Under the pieces are notes generated by a model. That model saw only the letters and a program-made list of their open reading frames with translations. It did not search any database and was not told the DNA's origin. A DNA stretch of 64,000 nt, from contig NW_023501059.1 of assembly GCF_014066305.1 (NCBI RefSeq), positions 496,001-560,000 of the forward strand, in the 5' to 3' direction. The translations under genes and the position numbers were made by a program. Shown one piece after another: positions 42,289-53,572 of the stretch (position 1 is the stretch's first letter; each line of letters opens with the position of its first letter). Source of the DNA: Letharia columbiana. Taxonomy: Eukaryota; Ascomycota; Lecanoromycetes; Lecanorales; Parmeliaceae.

Positions 42289-44224
42289 ATGCAAGATCCA
42301 GGGAAGACCGAACCTAAACCTTCGCGTTTGGTGGAACTTCCACTAGAACTTCAGGGCATGATATTCGAAGACGTAAGTGATTCACCCCGAAGTGTTGGGA
42401 GAGGACCAAATATCTAATGCCAAAATATGCTGCAGGTCAATTATTCTGACCTCAACAGATTATGTCTAACCTGCAAGACCATCAAGGCGGTTGTCCTTCC
42501 TAAGCTTTACCACCAAGTCGTCATCAGAGTGCCTCAAAAATGGTCACGGTTGCCCTCGTTGGAAGGTCTTCTGGGCTCTACTGGGGATGGTCTCAAATAT
42601 ACCACAGAGCTCTCCATTGAGACCCAACAATCTCCGTTACGAGACAGCCAGCGAGAATCTGAGGACTCCCGGCCCCCAGAAGAAGTTCTAGCGGAGACAA
42701 AGCTCCAGTTCTACCTTCCGCAAATTTCAGCATCGAATGCCCTAAATACTCTCATTCGGCTGCTAATCGTCAAGCTGCCCCAAAATCGACTGGAAGTGTT
42801 TAGGCACGTTTTTTCTCCTTCTTTTAGATTGAAGCACCGAATCCCCATCAACGGACAAGAGCTTACCAGACAAGTAGGTGGGAGCATAGTTGCGAGCTCA
42901 ATGTTTCGACTCTGAACCTTCTATTCGAAAGGCAGGAGGCCAACCTGGATATATTGTTCTGCAACAGATTATCCTCGGCCTGCAACGTTTCGGGTTCAGT
43001 GATTGAAGGGATTGACCAATTATCCGTCGAGAGTATGGACCTTAGCCGTGGTGGTTGCCAGTGGGCAGCCAGCATGTTAGTAGAAAATGCCGAGACCTTG
43101 GACCATCTCGATCTCGGGTTCAACAATCGCATTGCCCATGACTTCGCCCTTAATAGGCGTCCACAATATGATAAGATGTGTGCCTCGTTCGCGGTTGATG
43201 TTAAAAAAACACTTTCTGCAAAGGGTCTGGAGCCGCCGGTGGACCTGTTATTGGAGTCAGTGTATTTGTGTGGTCTTGACTTTAGGAGTGTCATCCAAGG
43301 GGAGATGGCCCTCGACATCGATTTCAACGACGTCATTGAGCTGAGACTCGAATCGTGCCCTGGACTAAGTCAAGCATTTTCTCTGCTCACGGGTCAAGGA
43401 GACTCATCAAGGCTCGCTCTCGGTGCGCTTCAAGTTCTTTTCGTGAGGCTCGAAGATCCTGATCCGAATTTCTCCACCAGTCTCGAAAGCTTTCTCACGT
43501 CCGTTCGCGGGCTTAACCACCTTCAAGTGCTTATTGACAATGCCCTGACAGTCCAGTATCTTGAGCCAATCCTGAAAGTCCACGGCAAAACGCTTGAAAC
43601 GCTTGTGTGGGATGAGAGACGCGGACCTAGAACACGGTTAGATGCCTCAACCTCTATGTTCTCTCCCAGGCTTGGGAATCTGAAGGTGATCGCCCGGAAT
43701 TGCCCATCATTGACGCTCCTTGGAATACCGCTTGATTGGGAGGTAATCAGTAGCTCAGACAAATTACATGAAGCGGTAACACAATTGACCTTCACTCCGT
43801 AGAATGTGCGAACTCTGACAGTCTTTAGATTGCGAGGGCTTTCATAAAAATGCCATATCTCAAGGTGCTAAATATCCGCAACTTACCTGAAATAAGTGGA
43901 AGATCCGCGATGCCTATGGACTATTTCGTGAAGGGTCTAGCGGCTATGTTTGTGGACATTGTGAACAAAAAGCGGAAATCAACCCTCCTTAAGACTGTAG
44001 CAATCGGGGCACCCCTCTACAGAGACATCCACATTGGAACTCATCATGTCGTCCACACCGCCGTCAGTGATTTCCTGCGCTTCCGCATTTACAACATCGA
44101 TTACGATTATCCATCTCCAAGCGGCTTGTCTCCCGTACTTAGCGAAATATGCAAAGGCGCTGCACGTAGTTCTGAAGGGCAATTCTGCCACGCCAAACTT
44201 TTATGTAATCACTGGCTCGGCTGA
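42289..44224 (+). CDS. F-box protein with leucine-rich C-terminal region
   Basis: Four exons (42289-42372, 42436-42803, 42878-43775, 43829-44224) give 581 aa. The F-box spans the first junction: LVELPLELQGMIFED joined to VNYSDLNRLCLTCKTI and VVLPKLYHQVVI. The rest is a leucine-rich, repeat-like fold (LDHLDLGFNN, VIELRLESCPGLS, LKVLNIRNLPEI). The second intron is unusual: the only join that keeps the frame and rebuilds the expected FRWEHSCEL uses AG|GCACGT at 42804, a GC donor where relatives would have GT. The third intron (GTAACA to TTTAG) avoids a stop at 43801. F-box proteins recruit substrates to SCF ubiquitin ligases; the substrate is unknown. A decayed paralogue follows 0.3 kb downstream. 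Confidence 0.75.
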
Positions 44225-45620
44225 TGGCTAGCTCCATCACTCTCGAATGCGGTGTTGCAGAACTATCGAAGGACGGCACTGTCCGTCGAACAATTGGACG
44301 GTGGTGACGGGGAATCCCGCTCATCCTAGTCTGAAGAGATCTCTGGTGCATATTCATAGCAGAAACTTCGCATCAATGGGGAAAACGGAGCGCTAGCATA
44401 GAATAGAGAAAAAAAAGACCTCAAAGAACGCCTTAGAGAATCCTTCATGAACCTCGACCTTAGATCACAACTTCCCGCGGTCGCACAGCTGATTCCGAAT
44501 GTCCTAGCCTTGATTATTTTCCTCTACCTGGAGGATGCGCTTCTTACCGCAAACCTCTTGCCGACGCAAAGACTCCGTTTGCCTTAGTTCGACTGCTCAT
44601 TCTCAAGATTCCCCACAGCCGGCTCGTACACTTTAGGTAAGTCGCTCTCTTCTACGATATCCCAAGGCAAAGGGTGTCGTGGTAGTCGACATCAGATTGA
44701 CTACGGAAAAGCTGACAGCATAAGGTAACTGTGAGCTTGATCTCCGACCGTCGACCTTATAACAAGAAATCATACCACCAATTTGCGGCAATTCAGGCAA
44801 TTCAATATCAATAGTTACGCTCAGCCCCGTGACATTTCAATTTAGTAACGGACAACGTTGCCGGTTCTGCCATCAACGGCATGGAACCTAGTCACTACCG
44901 TGAGTAGCCAGTCCAGCGAGAGCCTACAGTCGAGACACCTTACGCACGCTGACGCTAGGATCGCTACCTCGTATCGCGATCGATTATGCTCTCAATAGGC
45001 ACCCGTCTTATCACCTGCTCCCAGTTCCGTTTACACAGATACTTGAACACGCACTTCCTACGGAATTGGAAGAGGCCGCAGCTACTGCTGTCGTCGGACC
45101 AAGTGGACATTGGGTGCCAAATCTGCGAGGGCCGCGATCCTTCCGCGGTAGGATAGCGACTTGCCTCCGTGTTTCGCCTACCACTGCCGCCGCCCTGACT
45201 CCGTCAACGTGACCGCATTCTTGTGGCAAAAGAGGTGTATTCGTCATTCATTGAATCTCAGACCAAGAAAAATGCAAATACTCCTGGATCTCCTCCGGTC
45301 GGAGATGAAGAGTTCCGTTAATTGGGTTACAAGTATTTTTAATTTGGCATGAGAGGCTGCGTCTAATGTTCTAACAAAAGAGCGGTATCAGAGAGTAGGG
45401 ATGAAACAAAAATCACAAGAATAGCAACGCATGTTTGCCTCCCAAACGCCAAACCGGATTATGTCATTAAAAGCAGAGCAGTCCACCGTTCTCTGATAGG
45501 TCATGAGGCCTGCGCCTCAACGAAAACTGATGACCCTGATCCTCGGCCCTGCCGAGAGATACAGCCCTCCCAACTCCTCCCCTTAGTCCACCCACATCGC
45601 CAACGCTTCCTAGAATCACT
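44225..45620. other. intergenic, contains an F-box paralogue fragment
   Basis: Apart from the fragment at 44539-44760, no gene is seen. The right end (about 45410-45600) is half of the duplicated flank of the orphan gene pair. Confidence 0.5.
44539..44760 (+). pseudogene. fragment of a second F-box/LRR gene
   Basis: The reading FALVRLLILKIPHSRLVHFR, followed directly by GTAAGT at 44637, lines up with LNTLIRLLIVKLPQNRLEVF at the end of exon 2 of the preceding F-box gene. After an 80-95-nt intron-like gap a degenerate match to NCELDL appears, broken by stops. The remainder of the paralogue is gone. Its canonical GT donor at the same place shows that the GC donor of the neighbour is the derived state. 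Confidence 0.65.
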
Positions 45621-46061
45621 CTAGGTCTTCTTACGATCGGTCATGATTACCGCAAACTCGCCTTCGGACCCAACGGGACGGCGGAAGGTTGCCTCAACGG
45701 TGTCGCCCAGACCAGTAAGAGGGTCAATCCAGGGTCCGAGCTTGTCTTCCACTTCCTCTATCTCATCGTCGCTGTAAAAGTAGATCGTACATTCCCCCCC
45801 ACCAGGCAAGTCTTCGCCATCCCATTGCCAGAGCTCGACGAACTGAGGCTTTGCCTCTGATCCATCTTTCGTCGCTCGGCACACGCGCTTATAATTCTCG
45901 GCGCACTTATGGATAATTTGCTCGGCGGTATTGGGCCCCTTGGAAGTAGGAGGCTTAGATTTGTCGGTTGGGAATTCAGAGGAACTAGTATCGGAAGAGA
46001 AGGGGATGGCGGCTTGAGAAGCCTCAGGAGCTTGAGTGCCATGAGAAGGGGAGGAGGACAT
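45621..46061 (-). CDS. orphan protein A of a tandem pair, 146 aa
   Basis: Single exon from ATG 46061. No signal peptide. A Ser/Pro/Thr-rich N-terminal 45 residues precede a compact acidic part: KRVCRATKDG, ELWQWDGEDLPGGGE, LGPWIDPLTG, VEATFRRPVGSEGEF. No known domain recognised. The gene to the right on the same strand has the same skeleton (VCR, DGxxDLPG, PW, VExTF.P.G), and its 3' flank is clearly homologous, so the two are duplicates. Confidence 0.55.
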   Translation of the reverse strand: MSSSPSHGTQAPEASQAAIPFSSDTSSSEFPTDKSKPPTSKGPNTAEQIIHKCAENYKRVCRATKDGSEAKPQFVELWQWDGEDLPGGGECTIYFYSDDEIEEVEDKLGPWIDPLTGLGDTVEATFRRPVGSEGEFAVIMTDRKKT

Positions 46062-46915
46062 CGCGGCTGATGTTTAGTGGCTTGGTATTGCTGGTGATGG
46101 ATGGTTTGCCTGTGTGGAGATTGGTGCGGTGCATAGAGGATGGTCCGCGGTGTGGATGGTGGTGTGTGGAGATGCTAGTGTGTGTGTGTGGATGCTAGTG
46201 TGTCCGAATCTGTGTGGAGAGTCTTTGGCCGTCTGTCTGTGCTTGCAGGAGATATGAAAAGGAAACACAAAGAGAAGGGAGCATTCTTCCATCTTATACT
46301 CATGACTCACACCGCAGGGGATTCGAGAAAGCAAAGGCTGAGCAAGAGACTGGAAGGTCTGAAACGGGATGAAACGAAAACGAGCTGCAAGAGTTGCCAA
46401 ATATCCGTGGTCTCGGCCCCCTGTGGTCGTGTCTGAGTTGAAGGGAAAAGAGTGGAATTTACTAACCTTTTGGGGTGTGATCCCATGGCTTCTGTGACAG
46501 CGAAGCTCGAGTTGAGAAGAAACGGGTGCTGGCTCGTTAGGAGATTGGAGAGGTTGAAATGATACGCAACGGAACGAAACGAAACGAAGCCGCCCAAATT
46601 GCCAAGCTTCTATTGGTTTGGTCTCTTAAGGTCATGTCCAAGTTGATGGGAAAACGGTCAGATATTAAAGAGGAGTATTGAAACATAAGGCTGAAACAAA
46701 GACCGCAGGAGCAACAACGCATGGTTTTTCCTCCGAAACGCCGAGCTAAAACCCGCTATTAAAAGCCGTTACTGCCCGATAGGTCTGGCGCCTGCGCCCA
46801 AGTGGAAACGTGGTGACCCTTGATCCTCGCCGCTGCCGAGAGACACAGCCCTGTCAACTCCTCCCTCGCTCCACCCATACCTTCACCCACACCGCCGACG
46901 CCTCCCAGAAACCCT
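46062..46915. other. spacer of the orphan pair, with duplicated flank and tandem repeats
   Basis: 46140-46210 is TG-rich leader DNA also seen upstream of gene B. Two ~190-bp-spaced segments (about 46355-46450 and 46570-46650) share GAAACGAAACGA, TTGCCAA and GTGTCYRAGTTGA. 46690-46915 is homologous to 45420-45620. Confidence 0.6.
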
Positions 46916-47275
46916 CTAATTGTGGGGGTGACGGCTCCATTCGTAGCCGAAAACTCCGGGGCCGGTGGGGAAGAATGTCATTTCAACACTACTCGACAAA
47001 ATGTTCCAAGGCCTCCCCTCGTTCTTCCTCGAGTCGTCGACCAGGTCCATAGTTGGTCCCTGACCTGGTAGGTCGCCTGTGCCGTCGAACCCCTCGACCG
47101 TGATAGTTGGGTAACCTCCTTGATCGGGGTTGCGAAAGATCACTCGGCACACGCGCGTAACGGGGTTGCCGTGGTAGCCGGTAGAATTGACTGGGGTAGG
47201 ATTCGAAGGGAGAAGGGAAGGAGTGTAGGAACGGGAGCTGCCTTGGGAAGGCCGAGGAATCCTAGACTGAGACAT
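46916..47275 (-). CDS. orphan protein B of a tandem pair, 119 aa
   Basis: Single exon from ATG 47275. Ser/Pro-rich start, then VTRVCRVIFRNPDQGGYP, VEGFDGTGDLPGQGP, GRPWNIL and VEMTFFPTGPGVFGYEW. It shares only about a quarter of its residues with protein A, although the flanking DNA is far more similar. No signal peptide or known domain. Confidence 0.5.
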   Translation of the reverse strand: MSQSRIPRPSQGSSRSYTPSLLPSNPTPVNSTGYHGNPVTRVCRVIFRNPDQGGYPTITVEGFDGTGDLPGQGPTMDLVDDSRKNEGRPWNILSSSVEMTFFPTGPGVFGYEWSRHPHN

Positions 47276-49524
47276 CGTGACAACTGTCCGGTGGCTTGAT
47301 ATTGTTGGTGATGGATGATTCGCTTGTGCGGAGATGTATGCGGTCTGTGGATGCTGAGTTTGGAAGCTTGGGGGCGTGTGTGTGGGTATGTGTGTGCAAA
47401 TGCTGATGGGTATGAGAGAGAGTGTCGAGTCTCTTGCTGTATGCGCATGCTGGGTATGAAAGGAAACACAGGAAAGCAGAGAGCTTTCCTCTTTTCTCTA
47501 CTCACTCTTAAGACCGCCTGGAATACAAAACCGGACAGACTGGATCAGTGACAGGGGAAGATGACACGGAACAAAGACTGGGGGGGAGCCAAACTAACGT
47601 GGGTTTGTCCCTTCATGTCATGTCTGACCGGATAGGGAAGGAGTCAGAGATTGCCAAACATTGATCGCTTCATCCCCTGGTTTCTACGACAGCAGAGCTC
47701 GAGTCGAGGAGAGAAGCTCAAGGATGTGTCAAACATTCATGATTCTATTTCCGAAAGCGTTGTCCGAGTTCATGAAGACAAGCTCAGGATTTGTCACATA
47801 TTTGTGGCTTAATCGCTGGTCTGAAACGAAAAGAAAACAGCTGAAGTTTGCGAAACATTTAGTAATTCACCTCTCTCAAAAAGCTTGTCCGAGATGAAGA
47901 AAGAATGGCTAGGAATTGCTGAGCATTTACGAATTGCACGGTTTCGACTCGAGCAGTTTCCTTCAGGGCGAAGATGGGCTCGATACCAACGTTGATAACC
48001 TTACTGGCCTGAAGCTTACGCCTTGGAGACTCCATTAGAGACCCCGACATCAAATCACGAACTTGGGATCGCGTAGTCCTGACCGCGAATTTCCTGGCCT
48101 TGGTCGTTCTCCTTTTCCGCTGGAGAATGTGCTTTTTATCGCGAATTACGAAACCTTGTTTGCATTGCTGTTGTTCTTCTCACCCTCAGTCCAGGCCCAT
48201 CTTGTCTACAGAAGCCCCTGCAGCTCAAAAAGTACTTTTGTCTCATGGTAAGGCTTCCTTTGGATAAGCTACGGGCCCGAGGCCTACCACAGAGTTCTTG
48301 TCTGGCGGGTTTCCATCTCCTACAATACGCACGCGCTTATTGATGGAAAAATGGAGGATCAGCGTGGAAGAAAGAAAGATGGAGACCTTAATGGACAACC
48401 TCCTCGACGATGCATCTCAATCAGACGCTGTGAGATGACTTAGTCAATTACTAGCGTTTAGATCATGAATCTTGATGGTTGAGTTTCTTTCTAGTTTTCC
48501 GAAAATCTTTGTGGGTAATGACAATCGCCAGACTCTCCTTTCGCACCGACAACTAACTATCTAGAGATGCTAAAATGCGTGTAGAGTGAACGCCGTGCAG
48601 AAAGTACGGTACGCAAGGCTGGACAGCGTTGTTTTCCTTGCAAGGCGCTCAGGAAATTTGGCGTAGCAACTTTGACCTGCATTGCAGAATATCTTTCACC
48701 TCCTACTCGTAACTACCAGAGTAAGCAACTTTGACCTGCAAGAAAACCTTTCCACCCCGCCATTTTTGGCGGAGTTGATTCAATACACAGCAGTTTGAAT
48801 ACCTGTGCACCAGAGAAGTGCCTTACTGCTCACGAGGCTGCAATCTGACAATGTCTTCCACTTTGCCTGCTACTGGTACGAGTACGCCACCAGGAAATAA
48901 ACCGGGGATTAAAGTTGACAAGCCTCACCACTGGGGTATCTAATGATGCTTAGACTCTACACTTAATCTGTACCCTGTACAGTCACGCCACGCACAGACC
49001 TACATTAGCCGAGTACCTGCCCCTCTGGATCAGGCTGTCCCTCTACACAATCAATAATACTCCAAATATGGTGGGCACGAAGACCTTTTCATTGGCCAAA
49101 GTGCCGGCAAGTCGACCGCAGCTGGGTGAAATGCAATTGATAGTTAATTCTTCGAAGATGCTGAGGCGATAACTGGCGTTTCTTAATGCGATACACGAGA
49201 CCTGACGATATGCGGGCCAAGAGCAATGCCGGAGTCGAGCCTTGTCTCGACACCATCAGGAACTTAATGCGGTACCGATAGTAGCCGTGTCCCTAGTTCA
49301 TAACAGGCTGCCCGTCTGACCTTTACATTGTTATGGCCTGACTGTGGTCCGCGTCTGTTGCGTGCTGCACAGAGCTTCTTCGTATCAGCAAGGCTGCCGC
49401 ACTCATACTTCAGTCCCGGTTTTCATTGCTGGAGCAACGATTCTCATTAATTCAAACCTCCACCTTTCTCTGTTCATCGTCACTTCGAATCTTTCTCCGC
49501 AGTGAGAGGGAAACAAATGCAACT
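47276..49524. other. 2.2-kb gene-free stretch with diverged repeats
   Basis: 47560-47960 holds degenerate copies of the ~95-bp GAAACGAAA/TTGYCAAACATT repeat seen upstream of the orphan genes. 48663-48745 holds two copies of a core shared with 8.6 kb. No gene seen. Confidence 0.5.
48663..48745. repeat. two copies of the GCAACTTTGACCTGCA repeat
   Basis: Copies at 48667 and 48726, about 60 bp apart. The core differs from the 8.6-kb repeats (GCAACTCTGATCTGCATTG) only by transitions, and AATATCTTTCACC / AAGATCTTTCGCC follows in each. Confidence 0.65.
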
Positions 49525-51501
49525 ATGTTCACCAAGAGAAACCCTGCAGCCAAACACCTAAGACGTTCTTCTCTCACGGGACCCAGAGCAAGCATTCTCT
49601 CGAAATGTATTCCGATACTTGTTGTGCTGCCTCCTTTGATTCTTTCGATACTTTACTCATATACCGGAACCATTTCGTGGTCGGGTCATGGCGCCGCCAT
49701 ATATCAGACAATCCTTCGGCGGTATCGGCAGTGAGACAAGTCATGTCTGGTATAATGGGAATGCTCCAGGCTTCCGCGGTCTTAGCGATACTTTGCATCT
49801 TTCCTGCGCGCACGCGGCTAGCTCATCCTACCAAAGCTGTCAGGCTTGATACTCTTGGACTGTTGAATGCTCTGTCAGTACCTCGCATGGACTGGAATCT
49901 GCCAAAGAAGAGCTGGCTGCTCGTCTTTTTGGCTCTTGGGCTTGGCCATGGACCCGCTGCCTTGTGGGCCAGCGCTTTCACCCCAATACCGACCACGCAG
50001 CTCAAGAACCTTGGCAGCGTATTGGTTCCAAGCTTTACTGAAGCTTCAAAACATTATTGGGGCGAACAGTTCGATAAGGGTCTTCGCCTGGAACATTGCC
50101 ATACTCAGAGGCAACCATCATCCTTTGAATACGTGTCCAATTGTCCTCTACCATATTACCAGAATGCATTACTCACTACTGCCCGAGAGGCCATAACTCC
50201 AGATGGTGCACCTCGAAATCATTCACAGCTGGACAATCCAAAGTGGACATATCATGGGCGGTCTTATGGTGTTGGCTCCTTTTTAGGGCTTGAATCCGTC
50301 AGTGACCTTCCCATGGACTTCCGGCTTACGGAGTACTCCTTTGAAGAGACTGGCTATAATGCAAGCGTACAGTGCGATCACACCAGCCATCCTGATAACC
50401 TCAAGATCGAATACCAGATGAATCAAGGTAACCTTGGGGTATTTCGCTTGCGAGGATCTTTGTCAAATATGACTCAAAAGGCCAATGATCCAGTTATAGC
50501 CTGATGTGGTCGTCATGGTCAAGAGAAATGTGTGCATCCTGTGGAAGCCGTAACCTTTGCATGGTTCGCCGAGAGCAATAACCAGAGACAGCATATGGTT
50601 GGCATTGCAGCAACGGCTTGGTATGGCGGAGACTTTGCTAATTTGGAATGCTCACTGGAATTCATCCCCACAAGATCCACGGTCACAGCAAATGTCACGA
50701 ATTCATCGATAACCGTCGTCAAATCCAGCGGTAGTGCGGCAACCGACCCTGAACCAACGGGACTCCTTGTTAATAACACTGTTACGTCCCTACACTTTCT
50801 GTCTAAGATCAGCCCCTCTCTTTACGTCTCGGTAATGGGCGACGCGTTTCAGTATAACGTGAATACCACGTACAAATCTTCCGCTTACGGTAACCTGACT
50901 CGCCGCGAAGCCGGACTCAGAGCCACCGAAGCTTCATTCGAGGCCACCCTCGACGATATCCTCGGAATCTACGGAAGTGGTCAGATCGCCATAGCCAATG
51001 AAGACAACAAGCACGACCATCGCAGGCACCTTCGGTTCGTACCTTTTCGGAAAGCCACTTGTACTTGGCCTCATACTTCTGGTCAATCTAGTCATCCTCT
51101 TAATCATCGTGATTGAAGGTATCAGGACGAGATTCTGGCGCCATCTGCCGCAATACGATATCTTGGATTTCAAAAGTACTGTCACCGCAGCGTCTCTTGG
51201 TGGTAACGACATCTCCAAAAAGGTTCAGCGACAACGAGGGGAAGGCGATAAGTGGACTGCTGATGCCGCAGATCGAATGCTCGGCGATATTAGAGTTTGC
51301 TTGCGTCAAGGCGACTTCGAAGAGCCTAAGATAATCCTTGATGAAGGTCTTCTAATGCAGGACGAAGCTGACGGAGGTGGCACAGAGATGGACGATGGGA
51401 TGGCCCCCTTGGAGACAGAGCCATACACTGGTGCCCCTGCAGCGTGGAGTCCGATTGGACAGCACAATGAGTGTTCATCGGGACAACGGAAGACGTCATG
51501 A
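49525..51501 (+). pseudogene. large fungal multi-pass membrane protein, decayed
   Basis: An N-terminal membrane helix (ILVVLPPLILSILYSYTG) reads from ATG 49525. The frame then changes at the ATATAT run near 49700 to reach DNPSAVSAVRQVMSGIMG, a helix, LDTLGLLNALSVPRMDWNLP and a long extracellular-type part rich in Asn-x-Ser/Thr sites. A TGA at 50502 interrupts that frame (VIA, stop, CGRHGQEKC). Near 51003 a one-base shift is needed to pass from GQIAIANED to TTSTTIAGTFGSY and the last helix LVLGLILLVNLVILLIIV, followed by an acidic cytosolic tail. Architecture matches an unnamed ascomycete membrane family, with one helix, a large ectodomain and a terminal helix; I can give no function. Three separate lesions mark it as a pseudogene. 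Confidence 0.7.
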
Positions 51502-51551
51502 TAGCAAATCGGCGAGTCCAAAGCGATTCATAACCCTATATACAAGTTTGA

Positions 51552-52606
51552 TCATTGTTTTCCGGTGTTCTGCCCAGCATCTGCCGTACGGACGAAACTT
51601 TGGATCTTTTGCACGTTGCCATGCTTCTGGGCAACAGCCGCCTCGTACGCTTTCCTGTACGTATGTACCGCCTCAGAGAACGGCTGTCTTTTGTCCCGCC
51701 ACCCGACGATCGCGTCTCAACTTCTCAGAACCCACCCATTGGCTAAAGCCAAACAACAATCTGCACTACATCCACTGCCGCATTCTTTTCCTTCTCCGGT
51801 AGATGTTTGACACCATCTTTGATCTTATACTCTTCAACAAGTGCATTCGCAACCTCCTCAAGTGTCTCGTACCGCCGCCCTGAAATGTTGTAACACTGAC
51901 CCTTTACCACATCCCTATCAGCCTCAGCAAGTGCAACGTAAGCTTCCGCACAGTCATCGACGTGAGTCCCATGCATGATGCTTTTCGGGTCTGCCCTAAG
52001 CTCCAGCACGCCTTTCTCGGCAGCCTTAGTTGCTACGTCAAAGATTGGGCCGTAGAAGCTGCCACTGAGACCGTAGAGGGTGGTGGGACGGACAACTACA
52101 GCATCGAAGAGATCCGTATGATCGAAGATCTTGATGGCGTGGGATGCACGTGCGGCAAGGAGCGACGGTGCATTCACCGGCGACTCTTCTGTGTGCGGCG
52201 ACAGATTGTCTGACCGATCGAGACCAGTCGTACCATAGTCCTTACACCCGGACGTAAACATAACTAAAGGACGGATACCCATTTTACTGCTTGCTGTAGC
52301 AAGCGCGCGTAAAAGGGCAATGGTGTCATTGAAGTGCGGAACATAGTCCGAGATCTGCTCGGTACAAGAGACCATCACGTCGAACACGAATCTTGTTTGG
52401 TTTGCCGACCTCTCGACGTAGGTTTTGTCACTTGCTGATCCAAGGATGGATATGATCTCGTCTGCTCTGAGGGACGCCCTGGTCTCTTGGTTGCGGACGA
52501 GTCCGTAGGTGATCCACCCTGCACGTACGAAGGCTCGCGCGACCGCATTGCCAATGTAGCCATTCGCGCCGGTCACTAATACCGACTTGGGTCTCGTTTC
52601 TGGCAT
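51552..52606 (-). pseudogene. NAD-dependent epimerase/dehydratase (extended SDR), C-terminus frameshifted
   Basis: From ATG 52606: Rossmann motif SVLVTGANGYIGNAVARAF, then VMFTSGCKDYGTTG (strand and Ser of the active site), VVVRPTTLYGLSG, and HGTHVDDCAEAYVALAEA. The usual YxxxK is not obvious; SLLAARASHAIK stands where it should be, so the catalytic Tyr seems lost. After residue ~285 the frame breaks: FGFSQWVGSEKLRRD is in a second frame and LGWRDKRQPFSEAVHTYRK in a third, ending at the TGA at 51552-51554. Two one-base shifts within 60 nt therefore scramble the tail. It is convergent with the membrane-protein pseudogene, with 50 bp between their ends. Confidence 0.85.
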
Positions 52607-52914
52607 TGTACCCAAACTTTTCGATGGTAATATCTCGATCGTTCAAGGGACCACGTTTTCGTCAAATCTGGATGTCCGGCAGTGCACTGAGATGTCAGCT
52701 ATGGGCAGCTGGGATTTCCCATCAATCATGGCGCCAACAGAGGTCCTTCACCCATGCCATCTATACCTTTCCCTAAGCGCGGGGGTCCGAGAGTCGAAAA
52801 GGTTCGCAGCTGACGTAGAAAACTCTTACACTTGTACCTAGGAGTCGACCTTTGCTCGACCTGTAGTTAGGGGAAAGGCGTGAAGTTGGTTAGGGATGCG
52901 GATTTGTCATACGA

Positions 52915-52926
52915 CACGTGACGTCA
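52915..52926. promoter_or_regulatory. composite CACGTG/TGACGTCA site
   Basis: CACGTGACGTCA overlaps a perfect E-box/G-box (CACGTG) and a perfect CRE (TGACGTCA), typical bHLH and bZIP targets. It lies 0.3 kb upstream of the epimerase pseudogene, followed by several GGTCA repeats. Confidence 0.5.
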
Positions 52927-53068
52927 GGTCAGACCTACTCGGTCATTTGACAGTCATATACGGTCAACTGACCGCACTGCAAATGCCTTGTAGTAAGACA
53001 AAGCGTGAGGTTCGAGGGAAAGGATAGAATTCAGATGTATTTAGGGCTGAAAGCGGATGACACTAGTA

Positions 53069-53572
53069 CCCCTGTTTTCTTAATCATTGGGAAACTAAAA
53101 AAAAATCTGCGAATTTGGCACCCCCCATAATCAAAAATCAAAAATTTGGATTTTCCTGTATAACCTCACCACCACTTGTTTTTACAGTCTAAAAGTTTTA
53201 CGATATCTACTTATTATATTAAGTAATCTATCTCTAGATTTTAAAAAAGATCTAAATTTTCATCTTATAAGTGAAATATAAAAAGTGAGAATATATCGCG
53301 AACTTGAAAATTTTACCTCGGCTACTTTTTTCGCCAAGACTATCTTAAAAAATCTAAGAATTTATTAAATCTTTATTCTATAATAGAACGAATAATTAGA
53401 ATCTTTTATAATTCGAGATTCTTAATCTCTTATATAATTATTAAAATCTAGAGTTTTTTAGAACGTTACAAGTTATCGTTGTGAGGCCATTTAAGAAAAG
53501 CACTTTTTTTGTTTTTTGAAGGGGGTGGCCAAAATCGCGATTCTAGTTTCCCAATGATTATGAAAATAGGGG
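53069..53572. mobile_element. AT-rich TIR element, 504 bp, TA-flanked
   Basis: The left end CCCCTGTTTTCTTAATCATT and the reverse complement of the right end (CCCCTATTTTCATAATCATT) match over about 55 bp including GGGAAACTA and the C-run. Both ends are flanked by TA, the target duplication of Tc1/mariner elements. The inside is strongly AT-rich and has no open frame, so it is a MITE or a RIP-degraded copy. Confidence 0.8.

Noticed and set aside
44640..45350. Possible continuation of the F-box paralogue to 45.3 kb
   Set aside because: Beyond about 44760 no residue pattern matches the intact F-box gene.
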